A stretch of DNA of 64,000 nucleotides. Origin: Heterostelium album PN500. Lineage: Eukaryota; Evosea; Eumycetozoa; Acytosteliales; Acytosteliaceae. Positions 48,468-60,212 of the stretch are shown here, piece after piece (the first letter of the stretch is position 1; every line of letters starts with the position of its first letter). A program made the translations under genes and the position numbers. A model generated the notes under the pieces. It saw only the letters and a program-made list of their open reading frames with translations. It was not told where the DNA came from and did not search any database. Where the stretch lies: NCBI RefSeq assembly GCF_000004825.1, contig NW_008805071.1:1674001-1738000 (forward strand). Reading direction: 5' to 3'.

Positions 48468-48984
48468 TTAATAGAATTTCTCTCCATTGTTTCCTGATTT
48501 ACATTGAATGTATGAGTCGTATACCCATTGACATGAAGCGAGATCATTTGAGTTCTTCTCTAAACAGGTCATGAAAGCTATTTTTGTATTGTAAATTATG
48601 ATTTGTTAGTTTTGTTTGCTTATCTTTGTTTGTTCAATATTTATACATACACTTATAAATAGTATTGCATTGGTTGTTTTCGTTGGCCAATTGCATGTTT
48701 TGGTTATTGTTGACTTCTGGGATTTGAGTGGCGGCTGGTTCGTTACCACCCATCATTGAGCTGACACCACCGACCAAAGCGTGACCGATGACGTTACCGG
48801 CGACAGCACCGGCCATTGAAGAAGCCATAGTTGAGAGGATACCTGGACCTTGAACTACAACTGGTGCTGGTTGGTGTGGTGCAGAGTTGTGAGTGTTGGT
48901 TGGTGCTGGTGTTGGTTTAGAGGCAGTGGTAGTAGTTGGTGCCTTTGGTGATGATCTAGATGATGATGCTCCACGTCTTGCCAT
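48468..48984 (-). CDS. CHCHD2/CHCHD10-like twin CX9C protein (147 aa)
   Basis: Exons 48984-48651 and 48577-48468 (GTATGT to TAG). The N-terminus 'MARRGASSSRSS' is basic and presequence-like, followed by a Pro/Thr/Ala linker. The glycine-zipper-like hydrophobic middle reads 'MASSMAGAVAGNVIGHALVG'. Splicing completes the CHCH domain: C-x9-C ('CNTIYKSFMTC') and a second C-x9-C ('CQWVYDSYIQC'). This is the CHCHD2/CHCHD10/yeast Mix17 layout, an intermembrane-space protein oxidised by Mia40 and tied to cristae and respiration. The unspliced ORF would contain only the first cysteine. Confidence 0.93.
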
Positions 48985-49720
48985 TTTTTATATCTGTATG
49001 TATAGTATATATATTATAAATGTAATATTATAAGTTGTTAAATTTAATCGTATTTGTATTTTAAAATGAAAATAATTAAAAAAAATGAAAGGTTGTGAAC
49101 TATGTTATCTTTTTAAAATAATTTTCAAAAAAAAAATTCAAACAAACTTTTTTTTCTTCTTCTTTCCCAACGTCATGATTATTTTAATGAATCACGAAAA
49201 ATTACAACTTTTGTTTCCCAAGAAAGTATACATATGTATTTTATAGTTAATATGTTTATTAATTAATTGGTTTTTTTTTGGTAAACAAGATGACGTGATC
49301 ATTATATCAACAAAATATAAATAAATAATTTAAGAAATTTATTTATATTTTTTTTTCTAGTTTTTGTTTTCCAATTTTTTTTGAAGAAAAATCACTTGAG
49401 ACGATGTCTGATCAAACAAAAGTGACTGCTATAATCCATCTACATAGGAATATTATGTCATTCAAAATAAAGTTTCATATTATGTAGTACTACATAACAA
49501 AAAAATAATATGAGTCTAATCATTTTTTTTAAATTTTTTTTTTGAATTTAGTTTTTTTTTTTTAAAAAAATATTGATTTATTTTTTGAATTTTTTTTTTT
49601 AATGAAAAAACGAACGATTTGTCTTTTTATTTATTTTGTAATTTTTTTTTATTAAAATAATAATTATATTTTAATATTCATCGATTAATTGATATAGTAT
49701 TAGATCAGATCTATTGATTG
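48985..49720. other. Divergent AT-rich spacer
   Basis: Shared upstream region of the CHCHD2-like gene and RRP9. A/T homopolymers; no gene recognised. Confidence 0.5.
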
Positions 49721-51988
49721 ATGGATAGCTTTTTTGTGAAACCAGGTAGTGCACCTGGAACTGGAAATAGAGTTGCCAAGCCAAGAGGTGGTGGTGGAGC
49801 CAGAGGTGGAAGCAGAGGTGGTGCTAATGGCAACATCACCAGAGGTGGAAGTAGAGGTGGATTCTCAAGAGGTGGTGGTGGTGGTGGAGCCAGAGGTGGA
49901 AACAGAGGTGGTTCGAGCGGTGCTGTCACTAGAGGAGGAAGTAGAGGTGGATTCTCAAGAGGTGGCGGTGGAGCCAGAGGTGGAAACAGAGGTGGATTCT
50001 CAAGAGGCGGTGGAGCTAGAGGTGGAGCCAGAGGTGGAAGTAGAGGTGGAGCCAATGGAAATCAACGTAGACCAATTAGAAAAGAGGAAGAAGATGACGA
50101 AGATGACGATTATTATAAAGATGACGACAACCCCTCACAAGATGAAGAAGAAGATGATGATAACGGTTCACAAGAGGAAGAAGAAGATGATCAATCAATT
50201 CAAACTTCAAATGGTTACAGCACTCATGATAGTGATGATGAAGAAGACAATGGAGATGAAGACGAAGATGGAGATGGAGATGAAGATGGTGATGAAGATG
50301 GTGATGAAGATGGTGAAGATGAAGACGACGAAGAGGAGGAGAATCAAAATGGAAAGAGAAAGAGAGTGAATGTACCAATCTACGAAGAAGAAGAAACTGC
50401 AGATGAAAAGAGAATTAGAATTGCTAAAGAATATTTAAGAAAGTTGTCAGCTGTCAAAGGTGAATTGGCTGATCTAGACGATGTACATCAAGATAGAGTA
50501 ACTATTAAAAATAATATCATTTGAAAAACAAAACTATTAGATTATTAATACATTTGATTGTTGTTACTTGTTATTAGATTAAGCAGTCATATAAATATCA
50601 AAGAGAATTAAAAGGACACATCTCTGAATTAAATATAACCGACAAGAATATCACCTTCCTAAAAGGACACAATCAACCAATTACATGCATCGTTTTAAGT
50701 GACGATGAGAAATATTTATATAGTGCATCAAGAGATGCAATCATTAAGTGTATGTAAACATAGCGATGGAGTAGATACCATTATTGATACAAACAAATTA
50801 CTAATTGATCATTTATTATAAACACAGGGGATTTAAGTACAAAAGAAAAGTTATTTAAGATTAAAGCATTTATCAATTCAAGAAAACATAGAGAATTAGT
50901 AAAACAACAACAAAAAGAACAAAAGGAGAACGGCAGTACCGCCACTGAAGATGGTAAAGGTAACGAAAACACTACTAAGAAGCTAGAGAAAGACAAGGAG
51001 ACAAATAGTTATACAGGTAGAATTTTGGCAATGGCATTGTCATTCGACGGAAAGTATCTGGTTACCGGTGGTGAGGAGAAAGTCATCAAGGTTTGGGACA
51101 CCGAAGACAATCATCGTATTGTAGAGACATTCCGTGGCCACAAAGACATTGTATCGGCACTGGCATTCAGAAAGGGAACATACACCCTGTACTCGGGATC
51201 GTACGATCGTACCTTGAGAATCTGGGATCTCAGTCAGATGGCGTTTGTCGATGCTCGTTACGGACATCAGAATCCAATCACATCGATCGATGCACTGACT
51301 CGTGAGCGTTGTATCACTTCGGGTAGCGATCGTACCTTGAGAATCTGGAAGATTCCAGAGGAGACTCAGTTGATCTTCCGTGGCCACAAACAATCGATCG
51401 ACAAGGTAGCGTTGTTGGCCGAGGATCGTTTCGTGTCGGCGTCCGACGACGGATCCGTCCAGCTGTGGAACGTAGTCAAGCGTAACCCAACACATATCCA
51501 GAACAATGTACATCCAAAATCATCGTTACCATGGGTATCATCGATTGCTTGTGTCAAGTTTGCCGACATCATATCATCGGGTTCATGTGACGGTAGAATT
51601 AGATTATGGGGAGTTTTTGGTGATAAATTGAAAGAAGTTAATACAATCAATATCGTATGTATCGAGTTTGAACATTTAATTTTAGATAAAAGTTTATTAA
51701 TTGTTAATTGTTATCTAAATATAGGATGGATTTATCAATGATATGACATTTAACAAAGACGGAACTTTATTATTTGCCGCAATCGGACAAGAACATAGAT
51801 TTGGAAGATGGCACAGAGTCAATGTAAAGAATACTGTTGCAATCATTAATTTGGATAACAACCAAGAGAAGAAAGTTTTACAAGAGGATGAAGATGAAGA
51901 AATAGACGATGAAATGGAAGATCAAGAAGAAGAAGAAGAAGAAGAAGATCAAGAAGAGGAAGTAGAAAATGAAGACGACGACGAATAA
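49721..51988 (+). CDS. rrp9: RRP9/U3-55K WD40 protein with N-terminal RGG domain (679 aa)
   Basis: Exons 49721-50497, 50578-50749, 50828-51654 and 51725-51988. Residues 22-110 are a glycine/arginine-rich (RGG) tract. An acidic tract follows to ~210, then the family region 'YLRKLSAVKGELADLDDVHQDR'. WD40 blades include 'LKGHNQPITC', 'ASRDAIIKWDL', 'VTGGEEKVIKVWD', 'FRGHKDIVSALAF', 'LYSGSYDRTLRIWDL', 'SGSDRTLRIWKI', 'ASDDGSVQLWNV' and 'SSGSCDGRIRLWGV'. It ends 'FGRWHRV' plus an acidic tail. RRP9 binds U3 snoRNA box B/C in the small-subunit processome. The RGG tract is unusual for this family. Within blade 1-2 there is a lysine/glutamine-rich insert. The stop lies 41 bases from the convergent kinase gene. 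Confidence 0.92.
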
Positions 51989-52029
51989 ATAATATTCATT
52001 ACATATATAAAATATTTTATTATTTGTTG

Positions 52030-55000
52030 TTAATCAAATTCACCATATATTATTTTTATTGATTTTGATTGTTGCAGTTTTTGTTTATGTTTATATTTTT
52101 CACCTAATCTTAAAAGTTCAAGTGATTTGGGTAGTGTTTCAGGTTTAATTGGGTGATTGAATGAATCACCAATGACAAGTTCTTTAAGGTTGTTTGGAAG
52201 TGTACCTTGACTAATAGGCTGATTAAAAGCATCGCCAAACTCTAGATATTCTACCTTACTTGGTATTGCACCCTCGAGAATCGGTTGATTAAAACTGTGT
52301 CCAAACACTAATGATGTCAGAGTCTCAGGTAGAGAGCCAGACTGTACTGGATTGTTATAAGAGTCGCCAAATTGTAAACCTTCCAATGATGTTGGAAGAA
52401 TACTCTTGTCAATTACCTGAGTATAGCTATTTCCAAATTGAATTCTCTTGAGCGAATCTGGAAGAGAACCAGGTATTAGAGTTTGGTTATAGCACTCACC
52501 TATGGCCAACTCTTCCAACAGCGGAGGAAGCACACCTGGTTGTAAAGGTTTATTGAAATTCTTTCCAAGCACCAGAGTTTTGAGCGATTTCGGTAAAACA
52601 TCGTCAATAGGTTGATTAAATTCCTCTCTAAATTTAATAAACTTTATCGAGTCTGGAAGTGATCCTCTTTCAAGAGGTTGATTGAATTTATCACCTAGTT
52701 TTAAAAGCAACAATGATTTCGGAAGCGCTCCAATTGGAATTTTATGATTATACAGCCAACTTAATTTTAATTCTTCCAGTGATTCCGGCAGTACTCCTGG
52801 TTGAATTGGGTGATTGAAGTTCAACTTTAATGCAAGGGACAATAATGATTTTGGTAGACTCGGCAAAGGCTGATTAAAATTATTACCAAATTTTAATGTT
52901 TTTAATCTGGGTGGTAGAATTCCTGGTGGAACCTGTTGATTGAACATTGTGCTAAATTTCAATTCCTTTAGTGATGTAGGAAGTATATCTATAATTGGTT
53001 GGTTGAACTCCTTTCCAAATCTAATTGATTTTATCGATTGTGGTAGAAATCCTGGCAGTAATTCCCTATTGAAATGACCTCCAAAGTTCAGTGCTCTTAA
53101 AGTTGGAGGTAGTGTTTCCGATTCAAAAGGTTGATTGAAATTTCTTCCGAATTTCAACTCCTTCAAATTTGGAGGAAGTATCTTTGGTTGGATTAATTGG
53201 TTAAATTTAAAACCAAACACTAAAGTTTCCAACGAATTGGGCAGTGATCCGATGACTAATGGTTGATTATAATCTCTTCCAAAGACCAACTTTCTAAGAC
53301 ACTTTGGTAGTGTTTCTGGCTCGATGATCTGGTTGAAAGTATCTCCAAAGAGCAACTCTTCTAGTAAATCCGTAAATAATCCTACACCTATTGGTTTATT
53401 GATATTGTACTCTATATATCCTCCTTGGTTGTTTGAAAACTGATTGGTTATAATATTATTATATTTACTAAATACTAGTTGTACCGATTCTCTATTCTTT
53501 GGTTGATCGTCCAGTAATAACTTTACAAACTCTATTAGCTGATCTGTATATTTATCTTTACTAATAACAATATTCTTTGAATCTGATTTGAATTTTTCAT
53601 GATTATCCTTATCTTCTTCAGAACTAACAAAAAAAAAGTTAGTATTTTCTTTAAGGTAAATCAATAAAAAATTATATTTTAATTACCATGATAATAGTTT
53701 AAGAATTGTTGATCCAATAGAATAGATATCAATTGGTTGATAATATAACTTAAATTTAACTTCCTTTTTTTGGTCATAAAAATGAATGTAAATAAGTATG
53801 TACTAATAGTTATAATAATGATATATTTACATACAGGTGCAATATAACCTTTTGTTCCTCTTGTTGCTTTAAAGACGATATCATCATTATTTTCTTCCAT
53901 GTCAAACACTGAATCTTCACTTTCAATGTTTGTAACAGAGTTCAATTCTTTATCTGGGGCAATGGTAGCAGGTAATTTAGCTTTCTTGTCTTGGTGCTCC
54001 ATGAACTGACTGTATTCTGGTTGACTAAATTGATTGACCTCTTTTTTGTCCGTAAAGATACAACATCCGAAATCTCCAAGGACCAACTTTAAATCTTTTC
54101 CTTTAATGAAAATATTCGACGGTTTAATATCGCAATGTACAATCTTAAACTCTTCCAATTCCTTTAGTATGTCAAACATTTGCATAATGAATTGCCATAT
54201 TTGATTCTCTTGGAAATCTTCACCCCTATTGTTTTTAATATTATTATAGATTGCGATTATAATAAAGTTTGATTAGTAAATCTTGATTTAATTAAATATA
54301 TTTTCATTTTTATTATTACCTTTTAAATCTATAGTTAAAGAGTTGACTTAGATCACCTTGATTACAAAATTCAGTTACCATATGAAAAGTTTGATTTGGT
54401 TTATCATCAAAATGGTCGATAAGTTGTACAAAGTTACTCTTTCCTTTCAGTAGTTCCATTGCTTTGATTTCATTTTCTATTCCCTCATATACTCTAATAC
54501 TATCTCTATAGATAATTGATTTATAAACACCCTTTAAATTGAATGATATTTTCGTTAGTATTAGCAATGTCTCTATCATTTCTTAATGATAATTACCATT
54601 TCATATGATTTCGATAAAGTTAACAACACTTTGTTGTAGCTATTTCGGAATTTAGCAATAATATAATATGATTGTGCTTGTGAATTATTAATAACAATCT
54701 TTTTTAATAATTGACTATTGATATTATCACTATGATTGTAGGTGATTAATTGTTGTTGTTGTTGTCGTTGTTTCTCTTTGTCAAAATTGATATTGATATC
54801 ATAGGAAGCAGTCTTTAAATCGAATGATTTAAAATAGAGTTGATCACCTTCCATGAATAGAAATGAAAGGTTTAGGTTGTAAACATACTTGGGTAATACA
54901 ATAACGCCACCTTCGTCAGAGAAGATATGATCGTATATCGGTATGAGATGAGTAGAGAACAGTGTAGGATACTCTTCATTTTCCGCAGATCTACTTGAAA

Positions 55001-55127
55001 TAATCAATAGGATATTGAAATTACATGCGTTGTCTAGATATAGAAAGTTGTCATCTTCATCCTGATCTACATTTGATTCACTTATATCGAAAATAAAAAA
55101 ATCGTCATTCAACACTTTGATATCCAT
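52030..55127 (-). CDS. Protein kinase with C-terminal FNIP repeats, one apparent 1-nt frameshift (~956 aa)
   Basis: Segments 55127-54320, 54225-53835, 53763-53687 and 53623-52030. The kinase lacks a normal glycine loop; a lysine strand 'EMVIIIKK' precedes the break at 54576-54581. It continues with helix C ('ENEIKAMELL'), 'IVHCDIKPSNIFI' (HCD in place of HRD), 'LGDFG', 'GTKGYIAPE' across a junction and 'PIDIYSIG'. About 19 FNIP repeats follow ('FNQPI..G.LP.SL..L.FG'), a repeat class expanded in dictyostelids. The first frame ends in TGA overlapping the ATG of the next (ATGA). Adding one A would join them and also restore the phase of the first intron, so this is one gene with an indel. Confidence 0.8.
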
Positions 55128-55318
55128 CTTCTTTGTAATAATAATACATGAATAATAGAAATAAATAAATAACAATAATAATATGATAATAATAATAACC
55201 CATTTTAAACTAAGTTCAAAGCCAAAGGAACATTCTCAAAATCAATGGAGATTGCAATCAGATTTCTTTTGGGTGAAGTTCACACCAACCAAATTAATAT
55301 TTATTTAATTTTTTTTTT

Positions 55319-57013
55319 TTAAAAAAATAATGTGTGTGTAATAGCACCAACAAGATAATTATTCACTAGTTTGGTGGATATTTGTTGATCTCTACTTCTG
55401 AATAAACTTTCAATGTGAGTTCTAATTGTATAGGGTTCAAATTCTTTGATGTCTAATCTTGATATTGTGTTGTTGTTGAGAATCGCAAGTGAGAATGATT
55501 CAATAGCTTTGGCAGTTGCAGCTTTTGTGGTGTCTGATTGTTTACTGCCTATCATCTCTTGATAATATTCGTCATGAAATGCAATACCAAGACGTTGTAT
55601 TGTGCTATTCGATTCCAATAGAGTAGCTAGTTGACCAATTTGATCGGTACCACATTCAGTGAGAGAGAGATGACTGATGGTTTGGTTGGAGTGTGCCAAC
55701 GTCTGAAAGAATGACCCCGATAGCACCTGACATGAGATCGTCAATGAAGTCAATGTCTTATTGACTGAAAGTGCTTTACTGAGTGCTAATGATGTCGATT
55801 CTATTGTTTGTGGCCTTAGACTATGATCATCTACTGAACCACCATTGTTGAAAGTACAAAAGTTTTCAAACTCTAAATACTTTAATCGTGTATTACGTGC
55901 AAGAATAGAACAAAATTGTTTCCAATACTTTAATTTACTACGAGCCAATGCTTCATTCTCCATATCATATGGAAAACAACGACAATATCTACCATTAGTC
56001 GAATTATCTACTTCATTATCTTCATTATCACCTTCACTTGCTTCATTTTCTTCTTCTTCTTCTTCTTCTTCTTCTTCACTATCATCATCTTCTTCATCAT
56101 CATCATCTTCTTCTTCATCATCATCTTCATCATCTTCATCTTCATCATCTTCCACAAATGTTGAACGAGCCGATGCATCGAATATACCGAGCGGAATATT
56201 ACATCTGAATGAATCGATCAAAGTATTCTTGGAAACAATGCATTTCAATGCGTTTGCAAAGAAACGATCGTCTGGAATGATAATGTTTCTTAGTGATTTC
56301 ACTTTGAATAGTTGGTTGTAAGAGAGGTTGCATACACCACCGTCATGATCACCGTCATCATAGATAAAGTAGATTGAATTTGCACGCCAACGCTTGAGAT
56401 AGCTTTTATAGTAGTTCTCTACCAAATCTTCGAAATCCACAGCCCCGTAGATACTATAGGCATTAATATGTACGAATTCCAATGTGTCATAACCTGTTGC
56501 TGATAAATCACAATTTACAACTGCACTATCTCTATCTTGATCGACAAAGACCTCTAGTTTAATCAATGGAAATTGATTGATCAGTTGTTGTACGAGCTTA
56601 CCATCATCTGTATTGATAACCAATCTCTTTAGATTGGTAAAGCGTTCGATCCAAGATGGTTCGGGTGAGAAATCGGCATAGAGATGTGTGATATTCTCGA
56701 ATTGGTAAATCGACAAACTATTTGATAGTTCGAGTGATTGTTTGGCGTAGAATCGATTGGCACAAGTTGATATGTAATGAAACCAATCCTTAGAAACCAA
56801 ACAATATTCCAGTATCGATCGATTGTAGTTCAACTGCTCGAAATACTCTAAACTATCGAATACCTGTTGACCTGAAGTGTAATCGTAGATATGCTCTTTC
56901 AAAGTTGGGTAGTATGAAGGTAGTGGTTGAAATTCTCTATTACTATCTCCATAATCATTCAATAGCTTATTTATTATTTCGTTTTGTAGTAATTTAGATA
57001 AATTCGAACACAT
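55319..57013 (-). CDS. F-box-like/LRR protein with acidic insert (564 aa)
   Basis: Intronless. The N-terminus has a short helical segment with 'YCLVSKDWFHYISTC', like the C-terminal half of an F-box. Residues ~100-270 and ~370-540 are leucine-rich strands ('LKRLVINTDDG', 'LKYLEFENF', 'LTSLTISCQVL', 'ISHLSLTECG', 'IQRLGIAF'). They are interrupted by an almost pure D/E stretch (~residues 285-325) encoded by GAA/GAT repeats. It does not share the 'IGSQYCLF' block of the three paralogs at 1-34789. A substrate receptor role is inferred. Confidence 0.82.
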   Translation of the reverse strand: MCSNLSKLLQNEIINKLLNDYGDSNREFQPLPSYYPTLKEHIYDYTSGQQVFDSLEYFEQLNYNRSILEYCLVSKDWFHYISTCANRFYAKQSLELSNSLSIYQFENITHLYADFSPEPSWIERFTNLKRLVINTDDGKLVQQLINQFPLIKLEVFVDQDRDSAVVNCDLSATGYDTLEFVHINAYSIYGAVDFEDLVENYYKSYLKRWRANSIYFIYDDGDHDGGVCNLSYNQLFKVKSLRNIIIPDDRFFANALKCIVSKNTLIDSFRCNIPLGIFDASARSTFVEDDEDEDDEDDDEEEDDDDEEDDDSEEEEEEEEEENEASEGDNEDNEVDNSTNGRYCRCFPYDMENEALARSKLKYWKQFCSILARNTRLKYLEFENFCTFNNGGSVDDHSLRPQTIESTSLALSKALSVNKTLTSLTISCQVLSGSFFQTLAHSNQTISHLSLTECGTDQIGQLATLLESNSTIQRLGIAFHDEYYQEMIGSKQSDTTKAATAKAIESFSLAILNNNTISRLDIKEFEPYTIRTHIESLFRSRDQQISTKLVNNYLVGAITHTLFF

Positions 57014-57251
57014 TGTTATTACTATTTATAATTATAATTGTGAAGTGGTACTTTTAAAAAAAAATAGTATCCAAAGTTTTAAAATAAAAAAAAATTAAGA
57101 TTGATCCAAATTAATTGGAAGTTCACAATTTACCTTTTTGTTTTTTAAAAAAAAATTAATCATTTTCTTTTAAAAAAGATAACTGTGCAAACCATAGTAG
57201 ATTATTCGAATTCATATGGTTTGATTGCAAAAAAAGAAGAAGATCATTTTA

Positions 57252-59348
57252 TTAAAAACTTATATTTGGAATATTGTTGATTTGACAATATGAAAGCTTT
57301 TTTAGTTTTAACAAAGTTTTGTTTGGATCACTTCTATAACTATCCAATAGAGCATTATTAAACGGACCAAAATCCAATGAGTCAACTTTGACAAAGTGAT
57401 TCTCCAGTATCCAAAGCACTACATTGAATCTATCATAAATAGTTGCAAACTCAAGAGTTGAATGATCGATATTCGCTCTACCTATTTCATATAGATACTT
57501 AATTGCTTCCAAATCTCCTCTTTTGGCATGTTCTCTTAAAGGAAACTGAAGATCGTTCACATCATCATCACTTTGATTGGCGATCAGCCATTTCAAAACA
57601 TTAAGGTGTCCGTATTCAGCAGCGAGTTGTATTGATCTTGGTGAGCAATCTTGCGTTCTATTTTCATAAAGAAATTCTAGGACGTCGGTATGACCATTTG
57701 CCAAGGCATTATCCATTCCTGTGGAACTGAATCCCTCTGAACGATTGAAATATAGCCACTTCACAACATCGAGGTGACCTTTTCCAGCGGCACCATCAAT
57801 CGCCGAAACTGAACAACCCTCTGTCCGATTCTCGTTCAACCAAACAACAATATCGAGGTGACCGTTCGCTGCAGCGGCGTCCATTGTTTTGAAGGTACTT
57901 CCAGAGTTTGGCGACTGATGTATAAGTTTTAGTATCTCTAGAAATCCATTGGCAGCAGAGTATATCATTGCTTGACGACTGAATGAATGTTCCAGAGGAA
58001 TGTATTCAAGTACGAATCGAATGATATCCAAACAACCGTTGTAACAAAGAGTCTCAAGGAGATCGTTTCTCATCTGCCAATTCACTCCGCTTATATTATC
58101 GAAAAGATATTGTGCCAACTCCAAATTCCTTACTTCCAACGCATATTGAATAGCTTTATTAGTACAACCTTCAGTACGATTTTCAACCAGGAATTGAACC
58201 ATCGCCATATTGTTACTGAGTATCGCTTCTTCCATTACACTTTTAGTGACCGGTTCACTTCGATTGTAGTGGAGCCACTTTAACATATCAAAATGGTTGT
58301 TCTTTGCTGCATAGTTCATAGGGTTTGTTGCAAAACATTTGCTTTTCTCGTCATCCGAAAGACGACCCAAAGAAAGTAGAAACTCCAACACTCGAACATT
58401 TCCAGATACAATTGCTTTTGATATCAATAGTGGATATGAAACTATACTATCTTTATAGTAATCATAGAGACACTGAATGATCTCAAAATTTGTGTCAGAA
58501 CGACACGATAGATATTTATCGGCATTCTCCTTTTTACCAAGTTGATTCTCTAGAAGATATTGTAGTATTTCCAATTGATTATATTTGGCTGCAGTTGAAA
58601 TACAATCACCAACTGACATCACTAATTCACTAAACCTCTTCTTCTCGAATTCCTTTACCACGTTCAAGAGATCTAGAGTGCCAGTTTTCAATATACCTTT
58701 AATTGCTATCGGTTTGATAGAAGCACTGCAGTTGTAGAGCATCATAAAAATGTCGGAATCGTTCAACTTGATAACCGGTGCAATAGCCATGATAATGTTA
58801 CTAATATACTCATCGAATACAATGAATTTACAGCATTGTCGAGCAATATTTAAATTACGATTGGTAGCAACCGTACTTTTGAGAGTGGCAAGCATAACCA
58901 GAGTCGAGTTGACACCGACACTGTCAATTAGATACCTTAGAATGTCTTCTCGTTCATATGCAGCAGCGGTTACACACAACTCTTCTTGGTAGGCCTGATG
59001 AAACGTGATGATCTCTGAGTGCCAAAGGCCTGGTTGTTTGTTGATGATCGTCTCTATCAGATCCAATCTGTTCTGTCTGATCGCAGCCAGCATAGCATTC
59101 TTTAACCGATCGAAAGGTGGTTGTTCATGTTTATTTGCATCTCCAAACTTTGAGAGATACTCATAAAGATACCGATCATCAAATCTGTAATCTATCAATA
59201 ACTCTGGATATTCATTGATCATGCATTGCCAACTTAAACTATATTGCTTCTTTAACACGATACAATGTATCCAATTAACAAAGTTAAATAACTTATTTCT
59301 TAACAGCTTGTTATTTAATATAGATCTTAAAAATAAATATGTTTTCAT
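57252..59348 (-). CDS. Dictyostelid ankyrin-repeat protein (698 aa)
   Basis: The first ATG in frame is at 59348 (an upstream GTG is not used). The N-terminus 'KTYLFLRSILNNKLLRNKLFNFV' is typical of a large dictyostelid family. From residue ~85 on there are degenerate ankyrin repeats of ~30-34 residues with 'AAANGHLDIVVWLNENRTEGCS', 'AAGKGHLDVVKWLYFNRSEG', 'ALANGHTDVLEFLYENRT' and 'AAEYGHLNVLKWL' as the clearest. No other domain is seen. Protein interaction is the likely role; partners unknown. The start codon overlaps the possible start of a broken plus-strand ORF. Confidence 0.88.
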   Translation of the reverse strand: MKTYLFLRSILNNKLLRNKLFNFVNWIHCIVLKKQYSLSWQCMINEYPELLIDYRFDDRYLYEYLSKFGDANKHEQPPFDRLKNAMLAAIRQNRLDLIETIINKQPGLWHSEIITFHQAYQEELCVTAAAYEREDILRYLIDSVGVNSTLVMLATLKSTVATNRNLNIARQCCKFIVFDEYISNIIMAIAPVIKLNDSDIFMMLYNCSASIKPIAIKGILKTGTLDLLNVVKEFEKKRFSELVMSVGDCISTAAKYNQLEILQYLLENQLGKKENADKYLSCRSDTNFEIIQCLYDYYKDSIVSYPLLISKAIVSGNVRVLEFLLSLGRLSDDEKSKCFATNPMNYAAKNNHFDMLKWLHYNRSEPVTKSVMEEAILSNNMAMVQFLVENRTEGCTNKAIQYALEVRNLELAQYLFDNISGVNWQMRNDLLETLCYNGCLDIIRFVLEYIPLEHSFSRQAMIYSAANGFLEILKLIHQSPNSGSTFKTMDAAAANGHLDIVVWLNENRTEGCSVSAIDGAAGKGHLDVVKWLYFNRSEGFSSTGMDNALANGHTDVLEFLYENRTQDCSPRSIQLAAEYGHLNVLKWLIANQSDDDVNDLQFPLREHAKRGDLEAIKYLYEIGRANIDHSTLEFATIYDRFNVVLWILENHFVKVDSLDFGPFNNALLDSYRSDPNKTLLKLKKLSYCQINNIPNISF

Positions 59349-59731
59349 TTGAACAAAAGTAAAGCGAAACTGGATCACCCACTTAACTTGGAGCTGGGTA
59401 TCAATTTAATTAATCATCAAAAAAAAAGAAAGTTGAAAGCGTTAGACAAAAATTCAAATTTAGATAGTAAAAAGGAAGAATTGGCACAAAGACTGTTTGA
59501 TCTTCAAAGTAAAGGTGATAATTATAATGAGAATGAAAATATGGTTTCAATTATTGAATGGTTTGAAAAGAACTACCATAAACAACTACTACATCTACAA
59601 ATCATGGTGAAAATAACAACAATAATAATAATAATAATAACAATGTAAATGATATTATTAATCCTAAAGAGGTCTATTGTTTTATTGAAATCAAGACACC
59701 AACAAAATCGATTGATAAATTCCTTCAATAA
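59339..59731 (+). pseudogene. Broken ORF of unknown family
   Basis: A plus-strand frame without ATG carries coding-like text ('KLDHPLNLELGINLINHQKK', 'KEELAQRLFDLQSKG', 'VSIIEWFEKNYHKQ'). A different frame continues after an AAT repeat ('INPKEVYCFIEIKTPTKSID') and ends at 59731. An ATG at 59339 leads into the first frame only if one base is removed. Two indels are therefore needed for a full protein of ~130 residues. It may be a decayed gene, a fragment left by rearrangement, or a gene with sequencing errors. Confidence 0.4.
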
Positions 59732-59855
59732 GCAAAGCTTCAATGTGTTTAAATACCAATCCAAACATCTAAATAGAGAGATGAATGAATAAATAAACAA
59801 ACAATATTTAAAAAAATCATTCTTCTCTCTTCAAATGATTTATTTATTTATTTTA

Positions 59856-60212
59856 TTAAATGTCTACAATTACATAAATATCAGTTTTCTCTGGTTTCTC
59901 TTCAATCTTCATACATGAATAGGTTATAGCTTTGATTTCTGTACCTGTAGTATGCTTTGATTTATCCAACTCTACACCTTTACTATAAATATCAATAGAT
60001 GATGATTGTTAATATTTTAAATATTAATGTCATCACTAGTAACATAACATAAAATAACATACCCAGTTGCAGTGATCTTAAAGTTGATTTTATCTATCGA
60101 CAAAACTTTGATCTCTTTGAAAACGAGAAACTCTGTATTAAAGATAAAAAGAAACTCATCTAAATAACTAAATAATAAACTATCCATATCATGACCTTAA
60201 GTAGTGTTTTGT

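Noticed and set aside
49711-50378. Overlapping ORFs on both strands across the RGG/acidic region
   Set aside because: Repeat-driven shadows of the RRP9 N-terminus (proline or Val/Glu repeats), no start context.
55845-56321. Plus-strand ORF rich in serine
   Set aside because: Complement of the GAA/GAT acidic repeat in the F-box-like gene.
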